From positions 1 to 55,121 of the forward strand of contig PNLY01000026.1 in assembly GCA_013823325.1 (NCBI GenBank): 55,121 nt of DNA, in the 5' to 3' direction. The stretch is from Methylobacterium sp. GTDB lineage: Bacteria; Pseudomonadota; Alphaproteobacteria; Rhizobiales; Beijerinckiaceae. The position numbers were made by a program, and so were the translations under genes. Shown piece by piece: positions 24,927-33,911 of the stretch. Position 1 is the first letter of the stretch. Every line of letters begins with the position of its first letter. The notes below the pieces were generated by a model. That model did no database searches. It was given only the letters and a program-made list of their open reading frames with translations, and was not told where the DNA came from.

Positions 24927-26243
24927 TCAGCCGCTCTGGCGGATGCGTCCACGCTTCTCGGCACGCGCCCTGCCCATCGCACCGAGGAAATCGCCGATCG
25001 ATTGCTCCAGCGCCAGCGATTGCGACGAGGTCGCCCGGACGCGGTCGTCAACCTGCCGGGCGAGCGCCGCCGCTTCGCGCGCGAGGCCTTCGACCAGCGC
25101 GGCGTGATGCGCGATGGCGTCGACGCCCGAGGACGAGCTTTCGGCCCGCTCGGCGATCGAGCGGATATGGCTGGCCTGCCCCGCGACCGAGTCGGCGACG
25201 ACATCGGCGCTGTTCTGGAGCGTCTGCATGGTCTGGCCGAGCCCGCGCACCGCCTCGCCGATGGCGCGCCCGGCATCGACGACCTCACCGACGCCTTGGC
25301 GGATGGTTTGCGTCGCGTTGTTGGTGGCCGTGGCGAGCGATTTGACTTCGGCTGCGACCACCGCAAAGCCTTTGCCTGCCTCGCCGGCGCGGGCCGCTTC
25401 GATGGTGGCGTTGAGCGCCAGCAGGTTTGTCTGTGCGGCAAGGCTGCGGATCAGCTCGACCAGGCTGCCGATCCGGTCGCTCGCCTGCTGAAGCCGCGCG
25501 ACGCTGTCGCTGATCGCGTGGCATTCGGCGTTCGCCGCCTGGGTGGCACGGCTCGAACCCGCCGTTTCCTGGGAGATGCGCCCGCTGGCCAGCTCGCATT
25601 GCCGCGTCGCCGCGACGATCTCGGCGACGGAGGCGGCAACCTGCTCGGGTCGCTCCTGCGGACCGGACAAGGCCGACAGGGTCGCGCCGGCCTTGGTCGA
25701 AAGCTGGCCCGAGAAACCGGCGACATCGGCCATGCTCGCCTCGATCGCCGAGATGCGCTCGCCGATGCTGTCGCGAAACGACTGTTCGAGCGCGCCGAGT
25801 CGAGCGTCCACGTCGCTTTCGAGCGCGTCGTCGAAGCAGGCGAGCGAGAAGGAGATGTCTGTGAGCATCAGCTTGCAGAACACGCGCAGGGCCTCGTCGA
25901 TCGGGCCCCAGCGCCGCTTCCAGCGCGCGACCAGGACGGCGAGGAAGTTCGAGAAATCCTCGAGGAAGAACTGCGGGTAGTCGGCGAGCAGGATGTCGCG
26001 GTTGTTGGCGCGGCCGACGATGCGCAGTTTCGCCAGCCGATAGCGCTCGTCGAGTTCGAGCTTGAACAGCTTGCGGTATTTGACCTGCTCGTCGGAGGCG
26101 ACGTCGAGTTGGCCGAGATCGCGGTTGAACGTCTTGGCGTAGAGCTGGCGCGTGGAGGCGTCGAAATGCGGCTCCAGGATCGTCAGCAGGCGGCTGGCGA
26201 TCACGGTTTCAGCCTCGGTGAAAGAGGGCTGCGACGGATGCAT
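24927..26243 (-). CDS. soluble globin-coupled methyl-accepting chemotaxis protein, apparently without the proximal haem His
   Basis: A 438-residue chemoreceptor without membrane helices. Residues about 10-165 resemble the protoglobin sensor of HemAT-like receptors ([20 protein letters not shown], then [18 protein letters not shown] and [16 protein letters not shown]). Residues about 195-430 form the cytoplasmic signalling coiled coil with the hairpin tip [20 protein letters not shown] and [16 protein letters not shown], which contacts CheW/CheA. At the place where globin-coupled sensors have the proximal histidine after VGxA, this protein has Asn80 ([10 protein letters not shown]), so haem binding is doubtful. 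The start at 26243 is the first ATG; a CtrA half-site lies just upstream. No other chemotaxis gene is nearby. Confidence 0.85.
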   Translation of the reverse strand: MHPSQPSFTEAETVIASRLLTILEPHFDASTRQLYAKTFNRDLGQLDVASDEQVKYRKLFKLELDERYRLAKLRIVGRANNRDILLADYPQFFLEDFSNFLAVLVARWKRRWGPIDEALRVFCKLMLTDISFSLACFDDALESDVDARLGALEQSFRDSIGERISAIEASMADVAGFSGQLSTKAGATLSALSGPQERPEQVAASVAEIVAATRQCELASGRISQETAGSSRATQAANAECHAISDSVARLQQASDRIGSLVELIRSLAAQTNLLALNATIEAARAGEAGKGFAVVAAEVKSLATATNNATQTIRQGVGEVVDAGRAIGEAVRGLGQTMQTLQNSADVVADSVAGQASHIRSIAERAESSSSGVDAIAHHAALVEGLAREAAALARQVDDRVRATSSQSLALEQSIGDFLGAMGRARAEKRGRIRQSG

Positions 26244-26263
26244 CGCCCTGAGCGTCCCACGAA

Positions 26264-26271
26264 ATGGTTAA
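26264..26271 (-). promoter_or_regulatory. CtrA half-site upstream of the globin-coupled receptor
   Basis: TTAACCAT read on the minus strand, 20 bp before the receptor start and within the 64-bp gap to recF. It equals the half-site recognised by CtrA in alphaproteobacteria. Because it lies so close to the start, it could overlap the promoter. Confidence 0.4.
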
Positions 26272-26307
26272 CAGCCTTCACGGGCTTGGGCCAAGGCGGC
26301 GATCCGC

Positions 26308-27435
26308 TCAGGGCGCCTGCCGGACCTCGCCGGGCGTGACCAGGAAGCGCTGGGCGCCATCAGGAAGATCGCCGAACAAAGCGGGATCGGCGCCGGTCAT
26401 CCAGACCTGGCAGCCGAGCTCGGCCAGCGTACCATAGAGCGCTGCCCGCCGGCGCGGATCGAGATGGGCCGCGACCTCGTCGAGGAGGACGAGCGGCGGC
26501 AGTTCGCTCATCGTCGCGACGAGGCGGGCATGGGCGAGCACGAGGCCGATCAGCAGCGCCTTCTGCTCGCCGGTCGAGCCCTGTCCGGCCGGGATGTCCT
26601 TGGCGGCGTGGCGCACGGCGAGGTCGGAGGCCTGCGGGCCGGCAAGCGTGCGCCCGGCCGCCTTGTCGCGCGGGCGCATGTCGCGCAGCAGCTCGCGATA
26701 GCGATCCTCGGCGTCGAGGGCCGGCAGGCTGGCGACCAGCGCGTCGATCTCCCCCTCCAGCGCGATGTCGGCCTGCGGGAAGGGCGAGGCTTCGTCCGAT
26801 GTCTGCGCGATGATGGCCGAGAGCCGCGCCACGGTCTCGGCCCGCGCCGCCGCGACGGCGACGCCGAGCTCGGCGATCTCGCGCTCGACCGCGTCGAGCC
26901 AGCGCTGCTGGTGCGGGCTCTCGTCGAGGATGCGGTTGCGCGAGCGCAGTGCCTTTTCCAGCGCGTTCGAGCGGGTGCCATGGCCAGGGTCGACCGCCAG
27001 CACCAGCCGGTCGAGGAAGCGGCGGCGCTCGCCGGCCGCGCCGCGGAACAGTCCGTCGAGATCGGGCGTCAGCCAGACCAGCCGGACATAGTCGCTGAAG
27101 GCGAGGGCCGAGCCGGCGGGAGTACCGTCGATCCGGGCAATCCGTGCCCGCCGCCCCTCCGCGTCCGGCGGCTCCAGGCCGATGCCGAGCCTTGCCCCGT
27201 CATCGGCGAGGCCGATCGAGACGGCAAAGCCGCCATCGCCGGGCTGGCGCACCATCTCGGAGAGATCGGCGCGCCTGAGGCCGCGGCCGGGCGCAAACAG
27301 CGAGAGTGCCTCGAGCAGATTGGTCTTGCCGGCGCCATTCTCGCCGCATAGCGCAACGAGCCGGCCCTCGATCGCAAGATCGAGGGCCGGATAGGAGCGG
27401 AAATTCTGCAGCGTGAGGCGGGCGACCGCGGTCAA
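26308..27435 (-). CDS. recF: DNA replication and repair protein RecF
   Basis: A 375-residue SMC-like ATPase that loads RecA at gapped DNA. The Walker A motif is CGENGAGKTNLLEAL, the signature region is GQGSTGEQKALLIGLVLAHA and Walker B is PPLVLLDEVAAHLD. The N-terminal RLTLQNFRSYPALDL is typical. The start is TTG at 27435 (leader TGAGAG nearby); no ATG or GTG gives a complete first strand, so the non-ATG start is well supported. It follows dnaN by 26 bp in the order dnaA-dnaN-recF. Confidence 0.95.
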   Translation of the reverse strand: MTAVARLTLQNFRSYPALDLAIEGRLVALCGENGAGKTNLLEALSLFAPGRGLRRADLSEMVRQPGDGGFAVSIGLADDGARLGIGLEPPDAEGRRARIARIDGTPAGSALAFSDYVRLVWLTPDLDGLFRGAAGERRRFLDRLVLAVDPGHGTRSNALEKALRSRNRILDESPHQQRWLDAVEREIAELGVAVAAARAETVARLSAIIAQTSDEASPFPQADIALEGEIDALVASLPALDAEDRYRELLRDMRPRDKAAGRTLAGPQASDLAVRHAAKDIPAGQGSTGEQKALLIGLVLAHARLVATMSELPPLVLLDEVAAHLDPRRRAALYGTLAELGCQVWMTGADPALFGDLPDGAQRFLVTPGEVRQAP

Positions 27436-27461
27436 GACGCTCTCAAGACGCTTTTGCGGGA

Positions 27462-28580
27462 TCAGACCCGCATCGGCATCAGCACATAGAGGGCCGAAGC
27501 GCCTTCGCGGTCCTGGATCACCGTCGGCGAGCCCGGATCGGCGAGCTTGAGCAGCGCGGTGTCGCCGTCGAGCTGGGCGGCGATGTCCATCAGATAGCGC
27601 GCGTTGAAGCCGATATCGAGCGGGCCGGCATCGTAGTCGACCTCGATCTCCTCGGTGGCCGAGCCGGAATCGGGGTTGGTCACCGAGAGCGTCATCCGGC
27701 CATCGGCCATGGAGAGCTTCACCGCCCGGCCGCGCTCGGACGAGATCGTCGAGACGCGATCGACGGAGGCGGCGAAATCGCCCTTGTCGACGGTCAGCAG
27801 CTTGTCGTTTCCGGAGGGAATGACGCGCTGATAGTCGGGGAAGGTGCCGTCGATCAGCTTCGAGGTCAGCACGACCTCGGCGGTGGCGACGCGGATCTTG
27901 GTGGCGGAGAGCTCGACCTGGACCTCGCTCTCGCCGTCTTCCAGCAGCTTCTGGATCTCGGCCACGGCCTTGCGCGGTACGATCACGCCGGGCATGCCGA
28001 GCGAGCCCTGCGGGGCGGCGGTGTCGACGCGGGCAAGGCGGTGGCCGTCGGTCGCGACGGCGCGCAGCACCGGGCGCCCGTCAACGTCGATGGCGTGCAA
28101 GTAGATGCCGTTGAGATAGTAGCGCGTCTCCTCGGTCGAGATCGCGAACTGGGTCTTGTCGATCAGGCGCTTGAGCTCGCCGGCCGGCAGCACGAAGCGA
28201 TGGGCCATCTCGCCGGCGGTGATGTCGGGGAAGTCGCTTTCCGGCAGCGTCTGCAGGGTGAAGCGCGAGCGGCCCGAGCGCAGCACCATCTGGCCGGTCT
28301 CGCCGGTGGTCTCCAGCGAGACCTGCGAGCCGTCTGGCAGCTTGCGGACGATATCGTAGAGGGTGTGGGCGGGCACCGTGGTCGCGCCGGGCTCGACGAT
28401 GTCGGCCGGCACGGTCTCGACCACCTCGATGTCGAGGTCGGTCGCCTTCAGCTTCAGCCCGTCCTCGCTGCCGCGCAGCAGCAGGTTCGACAGGATCGGG
28501 ATCGTATTGCGCCGCTCGACGACACGATGGACATGCCCGAGCGACTTCAGGAGCGTGGAGCGTTCGACCGTAACCTTCAT
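27462..28580 (-). CDS. dnaN: DNA polymerase III beta sliding clamp
   Basis: A 372-residue clamp with three related domains, starting MKVTVERSTLLKSLGHVHRV and ending SALYVLMPMRV, the family C-terminus. Motifs such as ERRNTIPILSNLLL, ATDGHRLARVDT and FNARYLMD are present. The ATG at 28580 is chosen because the clamp always starts at this strand; the frame continues upstream without homology. It follows dnaA (137-bp gap) and precedes recF. Confidence 0.97.
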   Translation of the reverse strand: MKVTVERSTLLKSLGHVHRVVERRNTIPILSNLLLRGSEDGLKLKATDLDIEVVETVPADIVEPGATTVPAHTLYDIVRKLPDGSQVSLETTGETGQMVLRSGRSRFTLQTLPESDFPDITAGEMAHRFVLPAGELKRLIDKTQFAISTEETRYYLNGIYLHAIDVDGRPVLRAVATDGHRLARVDTAAPQGSLGMPGVIVPRKAVAEIQKLLEDGESEVQVELSATKIRVATAEVVLTSKLIDGTFPDYQRVIPSGNDKLLTVDKGDFAASVDRVSTISSERGRAVKLSMADGRMTLSVTNPDSGSATEEIEVDYDAGPLDIGFNARYLMDIAAQLDGDTALLKLADPGSPTVIQDREGASALYVLMPMRV

Positions 28581-28717
28581 GGCGTCTTCTGGCATGCTGG
28601 CGCCCGCGGCGAGCCGGCAGGCAGAAAGGTGGCCCGCGACATTGCCGGACGGCCGGGCCGCGCGCAAGGGCGCGCGAGCCGGCCTGCACAGTTAACGCTG
28701 GGAGGGAGGCTGGCGCC

Positions 28718-30250
28718 TCACTCCTGCAGCATGCGCTTCAGCAGATCGACCTCGTCGTGCAGGAGCCGATCCTCGACGATCGCCTTCTCGATCTTGCGCA
28801 CCGCGTGCAGCACGGTGGTGTGGTCGCGCCCGCCGAAGCGGCGCCCGATCTCGGGCAGCGAGCGCGGCGTCAGCGCCTTGGCGAGATACATCGCGATCTG
28901 GCGCGGCTTGACCACGGCCGCAGTCCGGCGCTCCGACAGAATGTCGGCGCGGCTGACATTGTAGCGGGTCGCGACCAGCTTCTGGATGTCCTCGATCTTG
29001 ACCCGGCGCGGTTCGCGCGTCCGCACGAGATCGCGGATCGCCGCCTCGGCGGTCTCCATCGTGACGCTGGCGCCGGTCAGCGTCGCATGCGCCAGGATGC
29101 GGTTGGCGGCGCCGTCGAGATCGCGGCCATTGGTGGCGACGAGCTTGGCGACATAGGCGATCACGTCCGGATTGACGTGGAAGCTCGGATGAGCGGCCTT
29201 CAGTCCGTCGAGCCGGGTGGTCAGGATCTTGACGCGCAGCGCCTCGTCGAGCTCGCCGATCTCGACGACGAGACCGCCGGCGAGCCGGGAGCGGATGCGC
29301 TCGTCTAGGGCTTCCAGATCGGCGGGCAGCCGGTCGGCGGCGACGACGATCTGCTTGCCGGCGTCGATCAGCGCATTGATCGTATGGCCGAACTCCTGCT
29401 GGATCGAACGCCCCTGGATGAACTGGACGTCATCGACGATCAGGAGGTCGATGCCGCGCAGCTTCTCCTTGAAGGCAAGCGCCGTCTGCGACTTCAGCGC
29501 GGCGACGAAGCCGTACATGAAGCGGTCGGCGGTGAAATAGGCGACGCGCTTGCCGTGCTGGCGCGCATCCTGGGCGATCGCCTGGATCAGATGCGTCTTG
29601 CCGAGGCCGACGCCGGCATGGAGGTAGAGCGGGTTATAGGGCGTCGAGCCGGCCGGCGCCGCCGAGATCCGCTCGGCGGCGGCGAAAGCGAGCGCGTTCG
29701 ACTTGCCGACGACGAAGCTCTGGAAAGTCATGCGCCGGTCGAGCAGCGTGCCGCAGGCGTCCATGGGGTCGCGCTCGCTGGCCGGGGTGGCGGCCGAAGC
29801 GGGAGCGATCTCCGTCAGTGGTGTGGCAGGGCGGACCTGGGCCGGACGTGCCCGCTGCGCCGACAGGTCCAGGCTGGGCTCGCTGCTCTCCCGCGCCACC
29901 TGGCGCACAGAGAGGGCGACGCCGTTTGGCGCATCGAGCTCGGCCATGCAGTGTGCCCGCAGGCGCTCGGCATAATGGGCTTCCAGCCAGCTCTTCAGGA
30001 AGCGGGTCGGTACGGTGAGATGGGCGACGCCCTCGACGACCGCGCCGATCTCGACGCGAGCGAACCAGCTTGAGAAGACATCCTCGCCGAGCTCGGCGCG
30101 CAGGCGCCGGCGAACCCTGTCCCACCGATCCTTGGTCCCGGCGACGCTCGCCGGCTCCGTCGGGGCAAGTCTGGTCACCACAGGGGTGGCCGCAGCCTCA
30201 ACCAGATTGCCAGTCTCCATCCGCTCGAACATTCCAATTGCCCCGTTCAT
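28718..30250 (-). CDS. dnaA: chromosomal replication initiator DnaA
   Basis: A 510-residue initiator ATPase that binds DnaA boxes and opens oriC. Domain I (about 45-115) has WDRVRRRLRAELGEDVFSSWF; a variable linker follows; domain III carries the P-loop AGVGLGKTHLIQAI, LIVDDVQFIQGR (Walker B) and the AAA+ sensor motifs; domain IV ends with GRRFGGRDHTTVLHAVRKI, the DNA-binding signature. The start is uncertain among ATG 30250 (chosen), an upstream Met with MRGGEVRTI and internal Met codons seven to eleven residues in. Transcription runs away from a 765-bp gene-free region next to rpsT, as in other Hyphomicrobiales. Confidence 0.96.
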   Translation of the reverse strand: MNGAIGMFERMETGNLVEAAATPVVTRLAPTEPASVAGTKDRWDRVRRRLRAELGEDVFSSWFARVEIGAVVEGVAHLTVPTRFLKSWLEAHYAERLRAHCMAELDAPNGVALSVRQVARESSEPSLDLSAQRARPAQVRPATPLTEIAPASAATPASERDPMDACGTLLDRRMTFQSFVVGKSNALAFAAAERISAAPAGSTPYNPLYLHAGVGLGKTHLIQAIAQDARQHGKRVAYFTADRFMYGFVAALKSQTALAFKEKLRGIDLLIVDDVQFIQGRSIQQEFGHTINALIDAGKQIVVAADRLPADLEALDERIRSRLAGGLVVEIGELDEALRVKILTTRLDGLKAAHPSFHVNPDVIAYVAKLVATNGRDLDGAANRILAHATLTGASVTMETAEAAIRDLVRTREPRRVKIEDIQKLVATRYNVSRADILSERRTAAVVKPRQIAMYLAKALTPRSLPEIGRRFGGRDHTTVLHAVRKIEKAIVEDRLLHDEVDLLKRMLQE

Positions 30251-31015
30251 GATCGTACGCACTTCGCCGCCCCGCATGGGAGAGGTGGTGCGATGTCTCG
30301 TTGTCAGGAAAAACGCAGCTCTCCCCGTCGGCTCATGCCGCGAAGCGAGGTCACTCCAACGCTTTTCGTGGTAATGCCGCCTGGCTCGAAAAATCCGGCC
30401 GCGGCTACTCGTCATTTCAACGCATTCAAATCATCAAGACAAACAAACTCATCCTTCCAACCCCTTCCGGTTGTAAGCCAAAACCATCAACAATTCTGTG
30501 GAGAGCTGGCTGGACATCGCTGTCCGCCCGCCGATGAGAAAGACCTTACAGGGCCGCCTCGAACGGGGGCAATATCCCCCTCAGCCGGCTTCGTGGCGAA
30601 GGGGCATTGCGACCCCCGTCTGACCTACCGGAAGGTGCCTCGCAATCAGTTGGGGAAGTTAAGCTTTTCTTTACCGGGCGGGTCTCGTGCCGGCTCCGAA
30701 TCTTTTTTTCGAAGTGCGTTCCTCGCCCCATTCCGGCCCCGAGGATTCACTCAACTGAATTGCTTTGCCCACTAAGATGATGAAAAATATGGAGGAATTT
30801 TGTGCGGTCGAAAGTCCCGATCGGGACGATTTCCGATCTCCAAAACGGCGCCTGAGTCAAGCCGGTAAAGTCGTGGAAAGATTGCAGAATTACCGTTGAC
30901 AGCGGGTGTTGCGTCGCAGCATCGGGCGCCGCTTTTACGGTCAAACGGACAAACAAAAACCCGGCCTTTCGGCCGGGTCGAAAACTGCTCGCAAATCCGC
31001 TCTGATGAACGGCGA
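30251..31015. other. 765-bp gene-free region between dnaA and rpsT
   Basis: No convincing gene is seen on either strand. The stretch is relatively AT-rich and must contain the dnaA promoter and 5' leader (minus strand) and the rpsT terminator. It has three GANTC sites (30698-30702, 30744-30748, 30854-30858) and a degenerate CtrA-like TTAA-N7-TTTA at 30659-30673. No cluster of DnaA boxes was found; the best match, CTCTCCACA on the minus strand, has two mismatches, so there is no good evidence that this is oriC. Confidence 0.6.
30955..30978 (-). terminator. rho-independent terminator of rpsT
   Basis: On the minus strand the arms ACCCGGCC and GGCCGGGT enclose a GAAA tetraloop and are followed by TTTTTGTTT. 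It lies 37 bp after the rpsT stop. Confidence 0.88.
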
Positions 31016-31282
31016 TCAGGAAGCCAGCGCACCGATGCGGTGGGCGAGGCGCGAAACCTTGCGCGAGGCGGTGTTCTTGTGAACCACGCCCTTCTGAGCA
31101 GCGCGCATCAGCTCCGGCTGGGCGGCCTTCAGCGCCTCGGCGGCGGCGCCCTTGTCGCCGGAGGCGATCGCCTCCTCGACCTTGCGCAGGAAGGTGCGCA
31201 TGCGGCTGCGGCGCGCCTTGTTCACTTCGGTGCGCCGCGCGATCTTGCGCGTGGCCTTCTTGGCCGAAGTCGTGTTGGCCAT
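31016..31282 (-). CDS. rpsT: 30S ribosomal protein S20
   Basis: An 88-residue basic protein that binds 16S rRNA early in small-subunit assembly. It begins [20 protein letters not shown] and ends [17 protein letters not shown], both characteristic of S20. AGGAC precedes the ATG by six bases. It is monocistronic with its own terminator and neighbours dnaA, a synteny typical of Hyphomicrobiales. Confidence 0.97.
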   Translation of the reverse strand: MANTTSAKKATRKIARRTEVNKARRSRMRTFLRKVEEAIASGDKGAAAEALKAAQPELMRAAQKGVVHKNTASRKVSRLAHRIGALAS

Positions 31283-31450
31283 GGTCTGTCCTCGTCCTCA
31301 TCGCGGCAGGCGCCTGGCAATTGCCGGCTGGCACGACCACGAACCTTCAATGAAAATGCGAGCGACGGTCCTGCCGGAGCAAGACCGCCGCGAGGCCCGA
31401 CCCTATAGTTCCTGCCGGGCCCGGCGTCAACGGCGGAATCGTAGCCGCCT

Positions 31451-31846
31451 TCAATCTGCTTTTCGGCGTACCGCCACGGCTTCGATCTCGACGAGATAGC
31501 CATGATGCAGTTCCGGCACCGGAACGACCGCGCGCGCCGGCCTGTGCGGCCCGAAAATCTCGGCATAGATCGCGTTGAAGTCAGGCCAATGCGCGGCGCC
31601 GACCAGATAAGCCGTGACCTTGAGCACATCGGCTGGGCCGCAGCCGGCGGCGCCTAGCACCGCCAGGAGATTGTCGAGGGCCTGGCGTGCCTGTACCGCG
31701 AAGGGCTCGCCGGCGGTATGGCTGCCGTCGGGGCGCGGCGCGAGCTGGCCGGAGACGAAGACCAGGTCCTTATAGGCCACCGCCTGCGCATAGTGCCCGG
31801 CCGGCGCCAGCACATCGGGCGACAGGATCGTCTCGATCTCGCTCAC
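31451..31846 (-). CDS. RidA family reactive-enamine/imine deaminase
   Basis: A 131-residue RidA/YjgF/UK114 protein. It has the family motifs YAQAVAYKDLVFVSGQL, LKVTAYLVG and, near the C-terminus, PHRPARAVVPVPEL followed by LVEIEAVAV; the conserved arginine that binds the substrate carboxylate is in RAVVPV. RidA hydrolyses 2-aminoacrylate and 2-iminobutyrate, released by PLP-dependent dehydratases, preventing damage to PLP enzymes. Its ATG overlaps the stop of just such a dehydratase (ATGA), which supports this role strongly. Some RidA subfamilies have other substrates, so the exact activity is inferred. Confidence 0.9.
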   Translation of the reverse strand: MSEIETILSPDVLAPAGHYAQAVAYKDLVFVSGQLAPRPDGSHTAGEPFAVQARQALDNLLAVLGAAGCGPADVLKVTAYLVGAAHWPDFNAIYAEIFGPHRPARAVVPVPELHHGYLVEIEAVAVRRKAD

Positions 31847-32841
31847 GAGCCCTCGCCGACGAAGCGCGCGAAGCTGGCGAGATCGACATTGCCGCCGCTG
31901 AGGATGACGCCGACGCGCTTGCCTTCGACCGGAACCGCGCCGGTGAAGGCCGCGGCTGCGGCAAGGCAGCCGGTCGGCTCGACCACGAGCTTCATCCGCT
32001 CGGCGAAGAAGCGCATCGCCGCGACGAGCGCGGCGTCCGGCACGGTGACGATGTCCTCGACGAGATCGCGGATGATCGGGAAGGTGTAGTTGCCGAGAAA
32101 GGCGGTCTGCGCGCCGTCGGCGATGGTCTTCGGCACGTCGATCTTGACGATCTCGCCCTTGCGCAGCGACTGCTGGCCGTCGTTGCCGGCTTCGGGCTCG
32201 ACGCCATAGACCTTGCAGCCCGGATTGAGCGCCTTGGCCGCCAGCAATGCGCCGGCGAGGAGCCCGCCGCCGCCGAGGCAGACCAGCAGCACGTCGAGCT
32301 CGCCGGCCTCCTCGATCAGCTCCTTCGTCGCCGTGCCCTGGCCGGCGATCACCTCGGGATGATCGTAAGGTGGGATCAGCGTCAGGCCGCGTTCGGCCGC
32401 GAGCCGGTCGCCCAGTTCGAGCCGGTCCTGGGTGTAGCGATCATAGGTGACGACCTCGGCGCCATAGCCCTTGGTCGCCGCGACCTTCGCCGCGGGAGCG
32501 TCGAGCGGCATGATGATCGTCGCCGGTGCGCCGAGCAGCTTGCTGGCATAGGCGATCGCCTGGGCATGGTTGCCGGAGGAGTAGGTCAGCACGCCGGCCC
32601 TGCGCTGCTCCGGCGTCAGCGCCGCGATGGCATTGTAGCCGCCGCGGAATTTGAAGGCGCCCATCCGCTGCAGGTTCTCGGCCTTGAAGACGAGATTGGC
32701 GCCGGTGCGTTCATTGGCTGTGCGCGAAGTCAGCGCCGGCGTGCGATGGGCGACGCCCGCGATGCGCTGCGCCGCCGCCTCGACATCGGCATAGCTCGGC
32801 AGCGCGATGCTGTCGGTGAGGGAGCGGGCTGCGGCGGTCAT
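31843..32841 (-). CDS. PLP-dependent threonine/serine dehydratase (possibly threo-3-hydroxyaspartate ammonia-lyase)
   Basis: A 332-residue fold-type II PLP enzyme. The Schiff-base lysine is Lys64 in GAFKFRGGYNA, the substrate loop is SSGNHAQA, and the phosphate-binding glycine loop is CLGGGGLLAG. There is no C-terminal ACT regulatory domain, so it is the short catabolic type. The FKFRGG form around the lysine and SSGNH resemble the serine racemase / 3-hydroxyaspartate ammonia-lyase branch more than biosynthetic IlvA. It would release ammonia and an unstable enamine that the coupled RidA could hydrolyse. A CTCTTAAGAG palindrome lies in the 119-bp gap upstream. Confidence 0.88.
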   Translation of the reverse strand: MTAAARSLTDSIALPSYADVEAAAQRIAGVAHRTPALTSRTANERTGANLVFKAENLQRMGAFKFRGGYNAIAALTPEQRRAGVLTYSSGNHAQAIAYASKLLGAPATIIMPLDAPAAKVAATKGYGAEVVTYDRYTQDRLELGDRLAAERGLTLIPPYDHPEVIAGQGTATKELIEEAGELDVLLVCLGGGGLLAGALLAAKALNPGCKVYGVEPEAGNDGQQSLRKGEIVKIDVPKTIADGAQTAFLGNYTFPIIRDLVEDIVTVPDAALVAAMRFFAERMKLVVEPTGCLAAAAAFTGAVPVEGKRVGVILSGGNVDLASFARFVGEGS

Positions 32842-32960
32842 GGCAAATCCTGCGTGCTCTTAAGAGTGAGCAGCCATGGTCCAGCAGCGCCGCCGGCCTT
32901 TCAAGTGAAAGAAACTGGCCCCGGCCATGCGTGGCGCCGATCGGCCGGGACTTGTCTTTG

Positions 32961-33734
32961 TCAGTAGTTCTTGAACTCGGGCTTCCGCTTCTCGATGAAG
33001 GCGGCCATGCCTTCCTTCTGATCGTGCGTGCCGAACAGCGCCGAGAAGACGCGGCGCTCGAAACGCAGGCCTTCGGCCAGCGTCGTCTCGAAGGCGCGAT
33101 TGACCGATTCCTTGGCCGAAAGCAGCGAGGGCAGCGACTTCGACGCGATCTGTTCGGCCGCCTTGAGCGCTTCCGTCATGAGATCGGCAAGCGGGACGAT
33201 GCGGGAGACGAGCCCGGCGCGCTCGGCCTCGTTCACATCCATGAAGCGGCCGGTGAGGCAAAGGTCCATCGCCTTGGCCTTGCCGATCGCATGGGTCAGG
33301 CGCTGGGTGCCGCCGGCGCCGGGGATGACGGCGAGATTGATCTCGGGCTGGCCGAACTTGGCGTTGTCGGCGGCGATGATGAAGTCCGCCATCATCGCGA
33401 GCTCGCAGCCGCCGCCGAGCGCAAAGCCCGCCACCGCGGCGATGATCGGCTTGCGGCGCTGGCCGATCCGGTCCCAGTCGGCGAACTTGTCGTCGAGATA
33501 GGTGCCGGGATAGCTGCGCTCCTGCATCTGCTTGATGTCGGCGCCGGCAGCGAAGGCCTTCTCCGAGCCGGTCATGACGACGCAGCCGATGGTGTCGTCG
33601 TGCTCGAATCCGTCGAGCGCCGCATTGATGTCGGCGATCAGCTGGACGTTCAGCGCGTTCAGGGCCTGCGGCCGGTTCAGCGTGATGATGCCGACCTTGC
33701 CCTTCACCTCGACGAGAATGGTCTCATAAGCCAT
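32961..33734 (-). CDS. enoyl-CoA hydratase (crotonase family)
   Basis: A 257-residue enzyme that hydrates trans-2-enoyl-CoA to 3-hydroxyacyl-CoA in beta-oxidation. The two catalytic glutamates are visible as Glu111 (LGGGCELAM) and Glu131 ([16 protein letters not shown]), and the CoA oxyanion segment AGADIKQM is intact. The start ATG 33734 gives [12 protein letters not shown]; longer frames lack homology. A gene of this type lies between rpsT and mutM in many Rhizobiales, so it belongs to the conserved backbone. It may also feed 3-hydroxybutyryl-CoA metabolism connected with PHB. Confidence 0.95.
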   Translation of the reverse strand: MAYETILVEVKGKVGIITLNRPQALNALNVQLIADINAALDGFEHDDTIGCVVMTGSEKAFAAGADIKQMQERSYPGTYLDDKFADWDRIGQRRKPIIAAVAGFALGGGCELAMMADFIIAADNAKFGQPEINLAVIPGAGGTQRLTHAIGKAKAMDLCLTGRFMDVNEAERAGLVSRIVPLADLMTEALKAAEQIASKSLPSLLSAKESVNRAFETTLAEGLRFERRVFSALFGTHDQKEGMAAFIEKRKPEFKNY

Positions 33735-33911
33735 GGCGGCCTCCCGGATGATCTGTCGCGGCAGCATTAGCGGGCCGCGTGGGGGAAAGTCCATGCGCGC
33801 CGGCGCAAGGCTGTATGGGGCTGCGCGTTCGTGGGATCAGGCGAGGAAACCTGCTGCCGGGTTCGAGCGTTTCATCCCGCTAGCCTTCGCACAACCGCCA
33901 GGGAGTCCGTC

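Noticed and set aside
30251..31015. oriC next to dnaA
   Set aside because: No cluster of TTATCCACA-type boxes was found; the best site has two mismatches. In many Hyphomicrobiales oriC lies elsewhere (near hemE).
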